Positions 27,423 to 36,541 of a stretch of 64,000 nt of DNA are shown piece by piece (positions within the stretch are counted from its first letter, which is position 1; the number at the start of each line of letters is the position of its first letter). The notes under the pieces are model-generated. The model was not told the DNA's origin. It was given only the letters and a program-made list of their open reading frames with translations, and made no database searches. Origin of the DNA: Streptomyces ferrugineus (GTDB lineage: Bacteria > Actinomycetota > Actinomycetes > Streptomycetales > Streptomycetaceae); NCBI RefSeq assembly GCF_015160855.1, contig NZ_CP063373.1:1550001-1614000 (forward strand), in the 5' to 3' direction. Both the position numbers and the translations under genes were made by a program.

Positions 27423-27883
27423 GTGGGGTTCCCATCTGCGCGAGGATCTACGCGGGTTGAACGGAGGCGGCAATCGGGAGCGTGACATGGACATGGAGTC
27501 ATGTCGAGGACTTGTGTGTGTCCATCGGGTGACGGGGAGCGGCAAACCGGGCACGGCTACGCGAGTTGACACGCCGAAAGCCGTCAGCCGACGTCCGACG
27601 GGTCCAGGCGGTAGACGGTGGACTGGTGGTTCTGGGAGGCGCTGTCCGAGGTCGAGCCGTACTCGCTCGCGCCGCCGCCCATACCGCCGCCGGGCCGGGA
27701 GTGACCAGCGCGGCGCCCTGTCCGGGAGCGCCGGGGGTGGGTGCGGGCTGTGTCGTGCCTGGATCCCGGCTGTGAATCGGCAAGGAGCGGGTCCACGACC
27801 GTCAACATGCCGTTACTCGTCGTCACACCCATAACACGCCATACATGTACAACCTTTCCTTCCGCCTCACGAGTCAACAGGGC
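27423..27883. other. Intergenic region between divergent endonuclease and beta-lactamase-like genes
   Basis: This 460-bp gap must hold promoters for both divergent genes. Repeated GACATG/CATGTC motifs (27484-27505) form a small inverted array about 65 bp upstream of the nuclease start. A TTGACA hexamer occurs at 27566-27571. No credible coding sequence or RNA gene was recognised. Confidence 0.5.
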
Positions 27884-28714
27884 ATGAGATATGTGAGAGC
27901 GCTCGTCGCGGCGGGTGTGCTCATCGCGTCGTCCGTCGAGGTCGCCGCGGCGCCGGCGCCGGCGCCATCCACCGTGAGCTGTACGTCCGCCGAGGACGGA
28001 CTCGCCGACAGGCTGAAGAAGGACATCACCGCCGTCCTCGCCCGCCGCGAGGGTGCCGTCGCGGTGGGCGTGCACGACCGGGCCACGTCCACGACCTGCA
28101 CGCTCTGGCCCACCGCCGCCTTCGACTCCGCCAGCGTCGTCAAGGTCACCGTGCTGGCCGCGCTGCTGTGGGACGCCGGCAGACAGGACCGGCGTCTCAC
28201 CCGCCGTGAGGCCGCCCTCGGCAAGGCCATGATCGTGAAGTCGGACAACGCCGCGACCCGCACGCTCTGGAAGCAGCTCGGCATGAAGAAGATCAAGGGC
28301 TTCCTCGCCGCCGCCGACATGACCCGGACCGTGACCGACCGGAACGGCCACTGGGGTCTGACCCAGATCACCGTCACCGACGAGCAGAAGCTGCTCAGTC
28401 TCATCACCGGCGAGAACGCGGTGCTCAGCGCCGACTCCCGCGCCCACATCCGCGGGCTCATGGGCCAGGTCGTCCCCTCGCAGCGCTGGGGAACACCGTA
28501 CGGAGTGCCGTCCGGCGTCTCCGTGGCCGTCAAGAACGGCTGGCTGTCCCGAGCCACGCACGGCTGGCGGGTGCACAGCGTCGGTGCCTTCAAGGGCCGC
28601 GGCCACGACTACACGATCACGGTGCTCACCCAGGACAACAGCACCATGAAGTACGGCATCGCCACCATCCAGGGCGTCGCCGAGGTCGTCCACCGCGACC
28701 TGGCGGCAGGCTGA
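27884..28714 (+). CDS. Exported class A beta-lactamase-like serine hydrolase
   Basis: A 276-residue precursor (289 from an alternative ATG at 27845). MRYVRALVAAGVLIASSVEVAAA is a signal peptide. The penicillin-binding/beta-lactamase fold shows the nucleophile motif SVVK within DSASVVKVTVLAALL, SDN within KSDNAATRTLW, and KNG within VAVKNGWL near the C-terminus in the place of KTG. No convincing Glu166-type omega-loop motif is seen, so it may be a low-activity hydrolase or a peptidoglycan-related protein rather than a resistance enzyme. Neither start has a strong ribosome site; the shorter is preferred for its signal peptide. Confidence 0.82.
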   Translation: MRYVRALVAAGVLIASSVEVAAAPAPAPSTVSCTSAEDGLADRLKKDITAVLARREGAVAVGVHDRATSTTCTLWPTAAFDSASVVKVTVLAALLWDAGRQDRRLTRREAALGKAMIVKSDNAATRTLWKQLGMKKIKGFLAAADMTRTVTDRNGHWGLTQITVTDEQKLLSLITGENAVLSADSRAHIRGLMGQVVPSQRWGTPYGVPSGVSVAVKNGWLSRATHGWRVHSVGAFKGRGHDYTITVLTQDNSTMKYGIATIQGVAEVVHRDLAAG

Positions 28715-28727
28715 CCCGTAACAGCTC

Positions 28728-28770
28728 CTCCCCCCACTCTCGGCTTCGCTCGGGCGGGGGGACCCCCATC
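28728..28770. repeat. GC hairpin repeat common between Streptomyces genes
   Basis: CCCCCCACTCTCGGCTTCGC is followed by TCGGGCGGGGGGACCCCC, a C-run/G-run hairpin with the CTCGGCTTCGCTCG core that I recognise as a frequent Streptomyces intergenic element. It lies just after the beta-lactamase-like gene and may act as a terminator. Confidence 0.65.
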
Positions 28771-28900
28771 GAGGGCCTTCGTCCGGCACGCCGAGGGCAC
28801 GCACCGGCTGTGACAACAGCCGCTGCCGCGGCGGGCGCGGGCACCGCACTGGACTCTCAAAACACCCCCTCGCGTCACCCACCCGCCCTACGGTGCCCCC

Positions 28901-29968
28901 ATGCGCCTGAGAACCGTACTCGCGACCGCCGCCGCGACCCTGGCGGCGGCCACCTGCCTGACCGCCGCCGCGACCCTGGCGGCGGCCACCTGCCTGACCG
29001 CCGCCGGGCCCGCCAACGCCGCATGGAACAACGCCTGTTCGCCCGCCGTCTCCATCGACCGCTTCTCCGACGCGCTCGACAAGACGACGTACGACGACAC
29101 CTTCGTCGGCAACTTCTCCGCGCTCGCCGTGGACCACCACCGCCACGGATCCCTCGTGGCCCTCTCCGACCGGTCCGCCCTCTTCAGCCTCGACGCGAAG
29201 ACGCTCGCGCCGAACGCCGTCGTCCCCCTCGCCGACGAGAGCGGCGCCGCCCTCGACTCCGAGGGGCTCGTGATCGACCGCGATCGCACGCGGCTGGTCT
29301 CCTCCGAGACCGAGCCCTCCGTACGCCGCTACTCCCGCGACGGCCGGATCCTCGACCGGCTGCCCGTGCCGGACGCGCTCAAGGTCGCCCCGGCGGGCCG
29401 CGCCGTCACCAACGGCACCTTCGAGGGCCTGACCCTGCTCCCGGGCGGCCGTACCCTGCTCGCCTCGATGGAGTACGCGCTGAGCGGCGACAGCGCCGGG
29501 ATCGTCCGCTTCCAGACCTGGCAGCGGAACCGGCCCACGGGCGGCCCCTTCGCGCTCGGCCGGCAGTACGCCTACCGCGCCGACACCGGCCTCGGCGTCC
29601 CCGAGGTCCAGGCGACCCCCGACGGCCGCCTCCTCGTTCTGGAGCGCGGCTGGACCTCCGGCGTCGGCAACACCGTCCGCCTCTACCTGGCCGACCCGCG
29701 CCGCGCGACAGACACCAGCGGCGTCGAGAACCTGACCGGTCAGGACGGGGTACGGCTCATCAGGAAGACCCTCCTCGCGGACATCGTGAACTGCCCGTCC
29801 CTCGGCGCCACCGCCAAGCAGCCCCAGCCGAACCCGCTGCTCGACAACATCGAGGGCATGGCGATCACGGGGTACTCGAAGGGCCGCCTGAGGGTGCTGC
29901 TCGTCAGCGACGACAACCAGAACGCGGTGCAGACGACCCGCTTCTACCACCTGCGGGTTCGTGTCTGA
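28901..29968 (+). CDS. Exported esterase-like phytase-family protein (PF13449 type)
   Basis: A 355-residue exported protein predicted to fold as a beta-propeller. Segments such as VGNFSALAVD, DSEGLVIDRD, NGTFEGLTLLPGG and LDNIEGMAITG match the repeated acidic/glycine motifs of the esterase-like phytase domain. The signal peptide is unusually long because 12 residues (ATLAAATCLTAA) are repeated in tandem, encoded by a 36-bp direct repeat (28924-29006). It is monocistronic and followed by the ABC exporter gene after about 90 bp. The enzymatic activity of this family is poorly known. Confidence 0.83.
   Translation: MRLRTVLATAAATLAAATCLTAAATLAAATCLTAAGPANAAWNNACSPAVSIDRFSDALDKTTYDDTFVGNFSALAVDHHRHGSLVALSDRSALFSLDAKTLAPNAVVPLADESGAALDSEGLVIDRDRTRLVSSETEPSVRRYSRDGRILDRLPVPDALKVAPAGRAVTNGTFEGLTLLPGGRTLLASMEYALSGDSAGIVRFQTWQRNRPTGGPFALGRQYAYRADTGLGVPEVQATPDGRLLVLERGWTSGVGNTVRLYLADPRRATDTSGVENLTGQDGVRLIRKTLLADIVNCPSLGATAKQPQPNPLLDNIEGMAITGYSKGRLRVLLVSDDNQNAVQTTRFYHLRVRV
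28924..29006 (+). repeat. 36-bp tandem repeat (about 2.3 copies) in a signal-peptide region
   Basis: Bases 28924-28959 recur at 28960-28995 without mismatch, and the next 11 bases match again. The unit is a multiple of three and stays in frame, adding 12 residues to the hydrophobic part of the signal peptide of the 28901 gene. Confidence 0.92.
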
Positions 29969-30056
29969 CCGGTCACAGGTTGTCGTGGAGGGATGAAATC
30001 CGGATCCCCTCGCGTTGGTGCCTTCCGGCAGATCAGGACGAACGGAGGGCACCCGC

Positions 30057-33000
30057 GTGGCAGCGCAACGGGGATGGGCACGACGACTGTGGGGCTACGC
30101 CTGGCGCTACCCCAAGGACGTGATCCTCGCGCTCGGCTCCTCGCTCGCCGGTATGGCCGTGATGGCGATCGTCCCGCTGATCACGAAGGTGATCATCGAC
30201 GACGTCATCGGCGACCACACCCGATCCATGGCCGTCTGGGCGGGCCTGCTCATAGCCGCCGCGCTCGCCGTGTACGTCCTCACCTACGTACGCCGCTACT
30301 ACGGCGGCCGCCTCGCCCTCGACGTCCAGCACGACCTGCGGACCGAGATGTTCCGGACGATCACCGGGCTGGACGGGCGACGGCAGGACGAGCTGTCCAC
30401 CGGTCAGGTCGTCGGACGCGCCACCAGCGACCTCCAGCTCATCCAGAGTCTGCTCTTCATGCTCCCGATGACCATCGGGAACTTCGCGCTCTTCCTGATC
30501 TCCCTGGTCGTGATGGCCTGGCTGTCCATCCCGCTCACCCTGGTCGCCCTCGCCGTGGCCCCCGCCCTGTGGTGGATCGCCAAGCGCAGCCGGACCAAGC
30601 TGCACCCCTCCACCTGGTACGCCCAGGCCCAGGCCGCCGCCGTCGCGGGCGTGGTCGACGGGGCCGTCAGCGGCGTACGCGTGGTGAAGGGGTTCGGGCA
30701 GGAGGAGCAGGAGACCGGAAAGCTGAGGGAGGTCAGCCGGCGGCTCTTCGCGGGACGGCTGCGCACCATCCGGTTCAACTCCCGGTACACCCCGGCGCTG
30801 CAGGCCGTCCCGGCGCTCGGGCAGGTCGCGATGCTCGCGCTCGGTGGGTGGCTGGCGGTGCGCGGGCACATCACGCTCGGCACGTTCGTCGCCTTCTCCA
30901 CCTACCTCGCCCAGCTCGTCGGCCCGGTCCGGATGCTCGCCATGGTCCTCACGGTCGGACAGCAGGCCAGGGCCGGCACCGAGCGCGTCCTGGAGCTGAT
31001 CGACACCGAGCCGTCGATCGAGGACGGCACCAAGACGCTGCCCGCCGACGCGCCCGCGACCGTCGAGTTCGACGACGTGTCCTTCGGGTACGAGGGCGCC
31101 CCCGGCAAAACCAGCCCGGTGCTCGACGGGCTGAGTTTCGAGATCCGCCCGGGGGAGACCCTCGCGGTCGTCGGCTCCTCCGGCTCCGGCAAGTCCACGG
31201 TCTCCCTCCTCCTCCCGCGCTTCTACGACGTCACCCGCGGCGCCGTCCTGATCGGCGGCCACGACGTCCGCGAGCTGACCTCCGACTCCCTGCGGGCCGC
31301 GATCGGACTGGTCCCCGAGGACTCCTTCCTCTTCTCGGACACGGTCCGCAACAACATCGCGTACGGCCGCCCCGACGCCACCGAGGAGCAGATCCGCACC
31401 GCCGCCCGCACCGCCCAGGCGGACCGCTTCATCGCCGAGCTGCCCGACGGCTACGACACCAAGGTCGGCGAGCACGGCCTCACCCTCTCCGGCGGCCAGC
31501 GCCAGCGCATCGCGCTCGCCCGCGCGATCCTCACCGACCCCCGGCTGCTCGTCCTCGACGACGCGACCTCGGCGGTGGACGCGCGGGTGGAGCACGAGAT
31601 CCACGAGGCGCTCAAGCACGTCATGGAGGGCCGGACGACCCTGCTGATCGCCCACCGGCGCTCCACCCTCAACCTCGCCGACCGCATCGCCGTCCTGGAG
31701 GCCGGCCGCCTCGCCGACATCGGCACCCACGAGGAACTCCAGCAGCGCTCGGCCCGCTACCGCCGGCTGCTCACCGACCCCGACGAACTCGGCGGCGTCT
31801 CACCCGGCCACGCCCAGCCGGCCTGCCCGCAGGAGGACATCTCCGTACGCGACGAGCTAGACGCGGAGTTCGACGCCGAGCGCGGCGTGACCCCGCGGCT
31901 GTGGACCGGCGACCGGGAGCCGAAGGACCTGGCCCTGTCCGAGTCCCCGGCGACGCCCGAGCTCCTCGCCCAGGTCGACGCGCTGCCCCCGGCGGCCGAC
32001 ACCCCCGACGTCGACGAGACGCGCGCGGTGCGCCCCGAGGAGTCGTACGGCCTGAAGCGGCTGCTCCGGGGCTTCGGGGTGCCCCTGCTGATCAGCCTCG
32101 GCCTGGTCGCCGTGGACGCCGGGATGGGGTTGCTGCTGCCCGTGCTGATCCGGCACGGCATCGACTCGGGCGTCACCCAGGCCGCCCTCGGCGCGGTCTG
32201 GGCGGCGTCCCTGCTGGCCCTCCTCGCGGTGGCGGCCCAGTGGGTGGCGCAGATCGGCGAGACCCGGATGACCGGGCGGACGGGCGAGCGCGTGCTGTAC
32301 TCCCTCCGCCTGAAGATCTTCGCCCAGCTCCAGCGGCTCGGACTCGACTACTACGAGCGGGAGCTGACCGGCCGGATCATGACGAGGATGACGACGGACG
32401 TCGACGCCCTGTCGACCTTCCTGCAGACGGGCCTGGTCACCGCCTTCGTCTCCGTCGTCACCTTCTTCGGCATCATGGTCGCCCTGCTGGTGATCGACCT
32501 CCAGCTCGCGCTCGTCGTCTTCGCGACGCTGCCGCCGCTGATCGTCGCCACGTACTACTTCCGCCGGGCCAGCGTGAAGGCGTACGAACTCGCCCGTGAG
32601 CGGGTGTCGGTGGTCAACGCCGACCTCCAGGAGTCGGTGTCCGGGCTGCGGATCGTGCAGGCCTTCCGGCGCGAGCGGGACGGCGGCGCGCGGTTCGCCG
32701 AGCGCAGCGACAGCTACCGCCAGGCCCGTATCCGGGGCCAGTGGCTGATCTCGATCTACTTCCCGTTCGTGCAGTTCCTGTCGTCGGCGGCCGTGGCGGC
32801 GGTACTGATCGTGGGCGGCGGCCGGATCGACGACGCGACGCTGACGACCGGTGCGCTGGTGGCGTACCTGCTGTACATCGACCTGTTCTTCGCGCCGGTC
32901 CAGCAGCTCTCCCAGGTCTTCGACGGCTACCAGCAGGCCACGGTCTCGCTCGGCCGCATCCAGGAACTGCTCCGGGAGCCGACGTCGACCAAGGCGGCCG

Positions 33001-33788
33001 AGGAGCCGCGGGAGGTGCCGTCGCTGCGGGGCGAGGTCGCGTTCGAGGACGTGCACTTCGCATACGGCGACGGGGAGGAGGCGCTCGGTGGGATCGACAT
33101 CCGGATCCCGGCCGGGCAGACCGTCGCCTTCGTCGGCGAGACGGGCGCCGGCAAGTCGACGCTCGTCAAGCTGGTCGCGCGCTTCTACGACCCGACCGGC
33201 GGCCGGGTCACCGTCGACGGCACGGACCTGCGCTCCCTGGACCTCACGTCCTACCGCCACCGGCTCGGCGTCGTCCCGCAGGAGGCGTACCTCTTCCAGG
33301 GCACCGTCCGCGACGCCATCGCCTACGGCCGGCCCGGCGCGACGGACGCCGAGGTGGAGGCGGCGGCCCGGGCGGTCGGCGCCCACGAGATGATCGCCAC
33401 CCTCGACGGCGGCTACCTCCACGAGGTCGCCGAGCGCGGCCGCAACCTCTCCGCCGGGCAGCGCCAGCTCATCGCGCTGGCCCGCGCCGAGCTGGTCGAC
33501 CCCGACATCCTGCTCCTCGACGAGGCGACGGCCGCGCTGGACCTGGCCACGGAGGCCCAGGTCAACCAGGCGACGGACCGGCTCGCAGGCCGCCGTACGA
33601 CCCTCGTGGTCGCCCACCGCCTGACGACGGCGGCCCGCGCGGACCGCGTCGTGGTGATGGACCACGGGCGGGTCGCGGAGGACGGCACGCACGAGGAGTT
33701 GCTGGCGCGGGGTGGGCGGTACGCCGGGCTGTGGCGGACCTTCCTCGGACAGGCCGAGCCGGAGGAGCCGGTCGGGGCGGCACGGTGA
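30057..33788 (+). CDS. Fused heterodimer-type ABC exporter (TMD-NBD-TMD-NBD)
   Basis: A 1243-residue protein joining two complete half-exporters. Each half has about six transmembrane helices and an ATPase domain. NBD1 has Walker A VGSSGSGKST, signature LSGGQRQR and Walker B LLVLDDATSAVD, where Asp replaces the catalytic Glu. NBD2 has VGETGAGKST, signature LSAGQRQL and LLLDEATAALD with Glu. So one composite site (NBD1 Walker plus NBD2 signature) is degenerate and the other consensus, as in asymmetric exporters such as TM287/288. An acidic linker joins the halves. The GTG at 30057 has GGAGGG upstream. Substrate unknown; probably a multidrug or lipid exporter. Confidence 0.92.
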   Translation: MAAQRGWARRLWGYAWRYPKDVILALGSSLAGMAVMAIVPLITKVIIDDVIGDHTRSMAVWAGLLIAAALAVYVLTYVRRYYGGRLALDVQHDLRTEMFRTITGLDGRRQDELSTGQVVGRATSDLQLIQSLLFMLPMTIGNFALFLISLVVMAWLSIPLTLVALAVAPALWWIAKRSRTKLHPSTWYAQAQAAAVAGVVDGAVSGVRVVKGFGQEEQETGKLREVSRRLFAGRLRTIRFNSRYTPALQAVPALGQVAMLALGGWLAVRGHITLGTFVAFSTYLAQLVGPVRMLAMVLTVGQQARAGTERVLELIDTEPSIEDGTKTLPADAPATVEFDDVSFGYEGAPGKTSPVLDGLSFEIRPGETLAVVGSSGSGKSTVSLLLPRFYDVTRGAVLIGGHDVRELTSDSLRAAIGLVPEDSFLFSDTVRNNIAYGRPDATEEQIRTAARTAQADRFIAELPDGYDTKVGEHGLTLSGGQRQRIALARAILTDPRLLVLDDATSAVDARVEHEIHEALKHVMEGRTTLLIAHRRSTLNLADRIAVLEAGRLADIGTHEELQQRSARYRRLLTDPDELGGVSPGHAQPACPQEDISVRDELDAEFDAERGVTPRLWTGDREPKDLALSESPATPELLAQVDALPPAADTPDVDETRAVRPEESYGLKRLLRGFGVPLLISLGLVAVDAGMGLLLPVLIRHGIDSGVTQAALGAVWAASLLALLAVAAQWVAQIGETRMTGRTGERVLYSLRLKIFAQLQRLGLDYYERELTGRIMTRMTTDVDALSTFLQTGLVTAFVSVVTFFGIMVALLVIDLQLALVVFATLPPLIVATYYFRRASVKAYELARERVSVVNADLQESVSGLRIVQAFRRERDGGARFAERSDSYRQARIRGQWLISIYFPFVQFLSSAAVAAVLIVGGGRIDDATLTTGALVAYLLYIDLFFAPVQQLSQVFDGYQQATVSLGRIQELLREPTSTKAAEEPREVPSLRGEVAFEDVHFAYGDGEEALGGIDIRIPAGQTVAFVGETGAGKSTLVKLVARFYDPTGGRVTVDGTDLRSLDLTSYRHRLGVVPQEAYLFQGTVRDAIAYGRPGATDAEVEAAARAVGAHEMIATLDGGYLHEVAERGRNLSAGQRQLIALARAELVDPDILLLDEATAALDLATEAQVNQATDRLAGRRTTLVVAHRLTTAARADRVVVMDHGRVAEDGTHEELLARGGRYAGLWRTFLGQAEPEEPVGAAR

Positions 33789-33881
33789 ACCCGTCCCCGT
33801 GACGGTCGTGCAACCATCCGGCATACGTCCTGCGTCCGTACACCAGTACGCTCATCGCCGGTGTACGGGGAGGACAACACA

Positions 33882-34274
33882 GTGGACAGAGGTGGCATAC
33901 GCCGACGACTGGCGGTCGGCCTGGCGCTGCTGACCGCGTCCGGGGTGCTCGCGGTGGCGGTCCCGGCGCAGGCGCACGCCGCCGCGCCCACGCGCTGCGA
34001 GGGGCGCAAGGTCAAGACGTACCCGTTCTCGACCGGCACCCTGTACGTCTACAAGCGGGGCGGGCACGTCTGTGTCATCACCCTGTCCAAGAGGCCCGGC
34101 CGCGAGCAGTGGATGAAGGCCAGCGTGCAGGCCTACCGGGCCCGTGCGGTGACCGACGAGGGCAAGAGCACCCGCCGCGCCGGACCGGTCACCGTCCACG
34201 CCGGACAGCGCTGTGTGTGGGTGAAGGGCCGGGTGGGGCGGGGCTCGGTGAGCAAGGGCTGGATCCTCTGCTGA
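33882..34274 (+). CDS. Small exported protein, unknown
   Basis: A 130-residue precursor starting at GTG 33882 with GGGGAGG eight bases upstream. The signal peptide (RRRLAVGLALLTASGVLAVA) probably ends at AHA. The mature part of about 95 residues has cysteines in APTRCEGRK, GHVCVITLSK, AGQRCVWVKG and at the C-terminus (GWILC), enough for two disulphides, and a strongly basic composition. No family was recognised. It is monocistronic, after the ABC exporter. Confidence 0.75.
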   Translation: MDRGGIRRRLAVGLALLTASGVLAVAVPAQAHAAAPTRCEGRKVKTYPFSTGTLYVYKRGGHVCVITLSKRPGREQWMKASVQAYRARAVTDEGKSTRRAGPVTVHAGQRCVWVKGRVGRGSVSKGWILC

Positions 34275-34344
34275 GCAACTCCCCTGGCGCGGTGGGCAGT
34301 TGCTCGCTAGCTTGCGCCGCACATCCGCTTTCCAGGGAGGGTGC

Positions 34345-35754
34345 ATGGCGCGCAAGACCCTCAGATGGCTGCTGACGCTCGCGCTGCTCACCGGCGCGCT
34401 CGGCACGGCCACGGCAAGGGCGGCCACCGCCGCCGCGCCGGACATCGAGGAACGGCTGCGGTCCATACCGGGCATGAGCCTCATCGAGGAGAAGCCGTAC
34501 CCCGGCTACCGCTTCTTCGTCCTCGCGTACACCCAGCCGGTCGACCACCGCAATCCGTCCGCGGGCACCTTCCGGCAGCGCCTCACCGTGCTGCACCGGG
34601 ACGTCTCCCGCCCGACCGTCTTCTACACCAGCGGCTACGGGGTCTCCACCTCGCCGAGCCGCCGTGAGCCGACGCGGATCGTCGACGGCAACCAGATCTC
34701 CATGGAGTACCGCTACTTCACACCGTCCCGGCCCGAACCGGCCGACTGGACCAAGCTGGACATCTGGCAGGCCGCGACCGACCAGCACCGCGTCTTCAAG
34801 GCGCTGGAGCCGATCTACGACAGGAACTGGCTCTCCACCGGCGTCTCGAAGGGCGGCATGACCGCCACCTACCACGAGCGCTTCTACCCCCGTGACATGG
34901 ACGGTGTCGTCGCCTACGTGGCCCCCAACGACGTGGTGGACGACGAGGACTCGGCATACGACCGCTTCTTCGCCCGAGTCGGCACCAAGGCGTGCCGGGA
35001 CCGGCTGAACGCGGTGCAGCGGGAGGCGCTGGTGCGCCGGGAGCCGCTGAAGAAGCGGTACGCGGAGTACGCGGCCGAGCACGGCTACACCTTCGACACG
35101 CTCGGCAGCCTGGACAAGGCGTACGAGGCGGTCGTCCTGGACTACGTCTGGGGCTTCTGGCAGTACAGCCCGCTCTCCGCGTGCGACAGGATCCCGGCGG
35201 ACGCGGCGCACGCGAGCGACGAGGCGATCTGGGAGTCGATCGACACGATCGGCGGCTTCTCCTTCTACACGGACCAGGGTCTGGAGCCGTACACGCCGTA
35301 CTACTACCAGGCGGGCACGCAGCTCGGCTCACCGACGATCGGCTTCCCGCACATAGAGCGGGAGTTGATCCGCTACGGCTACCTGCCGCCACGCGACTTC
35401 GTCCCGCGCGAGATACCGATGACCTTCCAGCCGCGGGCCATGCGCGACGTGGACAGCTGGGTGCGCCACCACGCCCGGCACATGATCTTCGTCTACGGCC
35501 AGAACGACCCGTGGGGCGCGGAGCGCTTCCGCGTCGGCAAGGGCGCGCGCGACGCCTACGTGTTCACGGCGCCGGGCGCCAACCACGGTGCCCAGGTGGC
35601 GGGCCTCGTGGACCGGCAGCGCGCCCTGGCCACGGCCCGCATCCTGGACTGGGCGGGCGTCGGGTCGGCGACGGCCGAGCCGGGGCCGCTGGCCGAGTTC
35701 GACGCGAAGCTGGACTGGCGCGGTCCGGAGCGGGAGCCCGCGCCGCGGCCGTGA
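34345..35754 (+). CDS. Secreted S37-family (PS-10-like) aminopeptidase
   Basis: A 469-residue exported serine peptidase. The signal peptide MARKTLRWLLTLALLTGALG precedes an alanine-rich cleavage region. The alpha/beta-hydrolase nucleophile is Ser168 in STGVSKGGM; the acid is probably in YGQNDPWGAERF and the histidine in GANHGAQV, as in S37 proline-specific tri/tetrapeptidyl aminopeptidases of Streptomyces. The ATG at 34345 has GGGAGG directly upstream. It is monocistronic and convergent with a lipoprotein gene 4 bp away. The likely role is trimming short peptides outside the cell. Family confidence is high; exact specificity is inferred. Confidence 0.88.
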   Translation: MARKTLRWLLTLALLTGALGTATARAATAAAPDIEERLRSIPGMSLIEEKPYPGYRFFVLAYTQPVDHRNPSAGTFRQRLTVLHRDVSRPTVFYTSGYGVSTSPSRREPTRIVDGNQISMEYRYFTPSRPEPADWTKLDIWQAATDQHRVFKALEPIYDRNWLSTGVSKGGMTATYHERFYPRDMDGVVAYVAPNDVVDDEDSAYDRFFARVGTKACRDRLNAVQREALVRREPLKKRYAEYAAEHGYTFDTLGSLDKAYEAVVLDYVWGFWQYSPLSACDRIPADAAHASDEAIWESIDTIGGFSFYTDQGLEPYTPYYYQAGTQLGSPTIGFPHIERELIRYGYLPPRDFVPREIPMTFQPRAMRDVDSWVRHHARHMIFVYGQNDPWGAERFRVGKGARDAYVFTAPGANHGAQVAGLVDRQRALATARILDWAGVGSATAEPGPLAEFDAKLDWRGPEREPAPRP

Positions 35755-35758
35755 CACC

Positions 35759-36400
35759 TCACACGGGCCGGGCGCAGCCCACCGGCTTCCCGCCGCCCAG
35801 CTCGACGTAGAGGGCCGTCGACAGGGGGCACTTCGCCCGCTTGTCGACGGCCTTCGTCACCTTGTACTGGGGCTTGTGCTCGCCCTCGCCGTCGCACGAG
35901 GTCTCGCGGACCTGGCCGTCACCGGAGTGGTAGACGCAGTCGCCGACGATCGTGCGGGGGCCGCCGCCACCGCCCGGATCGCCGGGGTGGGCCGGGGTGA
36001 GGTTGCGCATACAGGCGTAGCCCTGGGGGATCGAGCCGTCGCCGTCCTCGTCGGAGGTGCGGCTCTGCTCGCTGATGTGCAGCACGAAGTCCGTGGTCGC
36101 GGGGCACGGCGGTCCGTCGCCCACCTTGCCGTCGTGCCGTGCCACGACCCGCGCCGCGGCCCGCTCGCTCGTGCAGGACACCTCGGTGAAGCTGGTCGTA
36201 CCGAAGGAACTGCACTCGTCGACGCCGAGGAAGACGGCGCCGTATCCGGCCGGCCGTGTCCGCCCCGTCGGGCCCGTCACCTGCCGCCCGCTCTCGTCGG
36301 CGGCCTCCTGTGGCCCCGACGCCCCCTGGCACCCCGTCAGCAACGCGACGAGCAGCACCAGCAACGCACCGGCCACCCCCGCCGCACTCTTCCCGCGCAT
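35759..36400 (-). CDS. Secreted lipoprotein, unknown function
   Basis: A 213-residue precursor with signal peptide MRGKSAAGVAGALLVLLVAL and lipobox LTGC, giving a lipidated N-terminal cysteine near residue 24. The mature protein has two similar cysteine-containing segments (GVDECSSFGTTSFTEVSCTS and GDCVYHSGDGQVRETSCDG). They look like an internal repeat of a small domain that reads like a DUF found in actinobacterial membrane-anchored proteins. The ATG at 36400 has GGGGGAG upstream. It is convergent with the S37 peptidase gene. Function cannot be assigned. Confidence 0.78.
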   Translation of the reverse strand: MRGKSAAGVAGALLVLLVALLTGCQGASGPQEAADESGRQVTGPTGRTRPAGYGAVFLGVDECSSFGTTSFTEVSCTSERAAARVVARHDGKVGDGPPCPATTDFVLHISEQSRTSDEDGDGSIPQGYACMRNLTPAHPGDPGGGGGPRTIVGDCVYHSGDGQVRETSCDGEGEHKPQYKVTKAVDKRAKCPLSTALYVELGGGKPVGCARPV

Positions 36401-36541
36401 CGCACTCCCCCCGGGTACCCCCGTCCAGCGTGGCCCGTGGCGGCAGGCGCACGCCAGACGTGTGGGGTCCTTTGCGTCGGTTGGGGGTGAGTGCGCCCGT
36501 TGTGTGGCGTACGGGGGCTACGTCCCAAGGGCGGTACGGGA

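Noticed and set aside
27566..27571. TTGACA as a -35 promoter element
   Set aside because: No matching -10 sequence at proper spacing, and the next plus-strand gene starts more than 300 bp away.
31861..33824. Long minus-strand frame opposite the ABC exporter
   Set aside because: Antisense shadow; the exporter on the plus strand has all ABC motifs.
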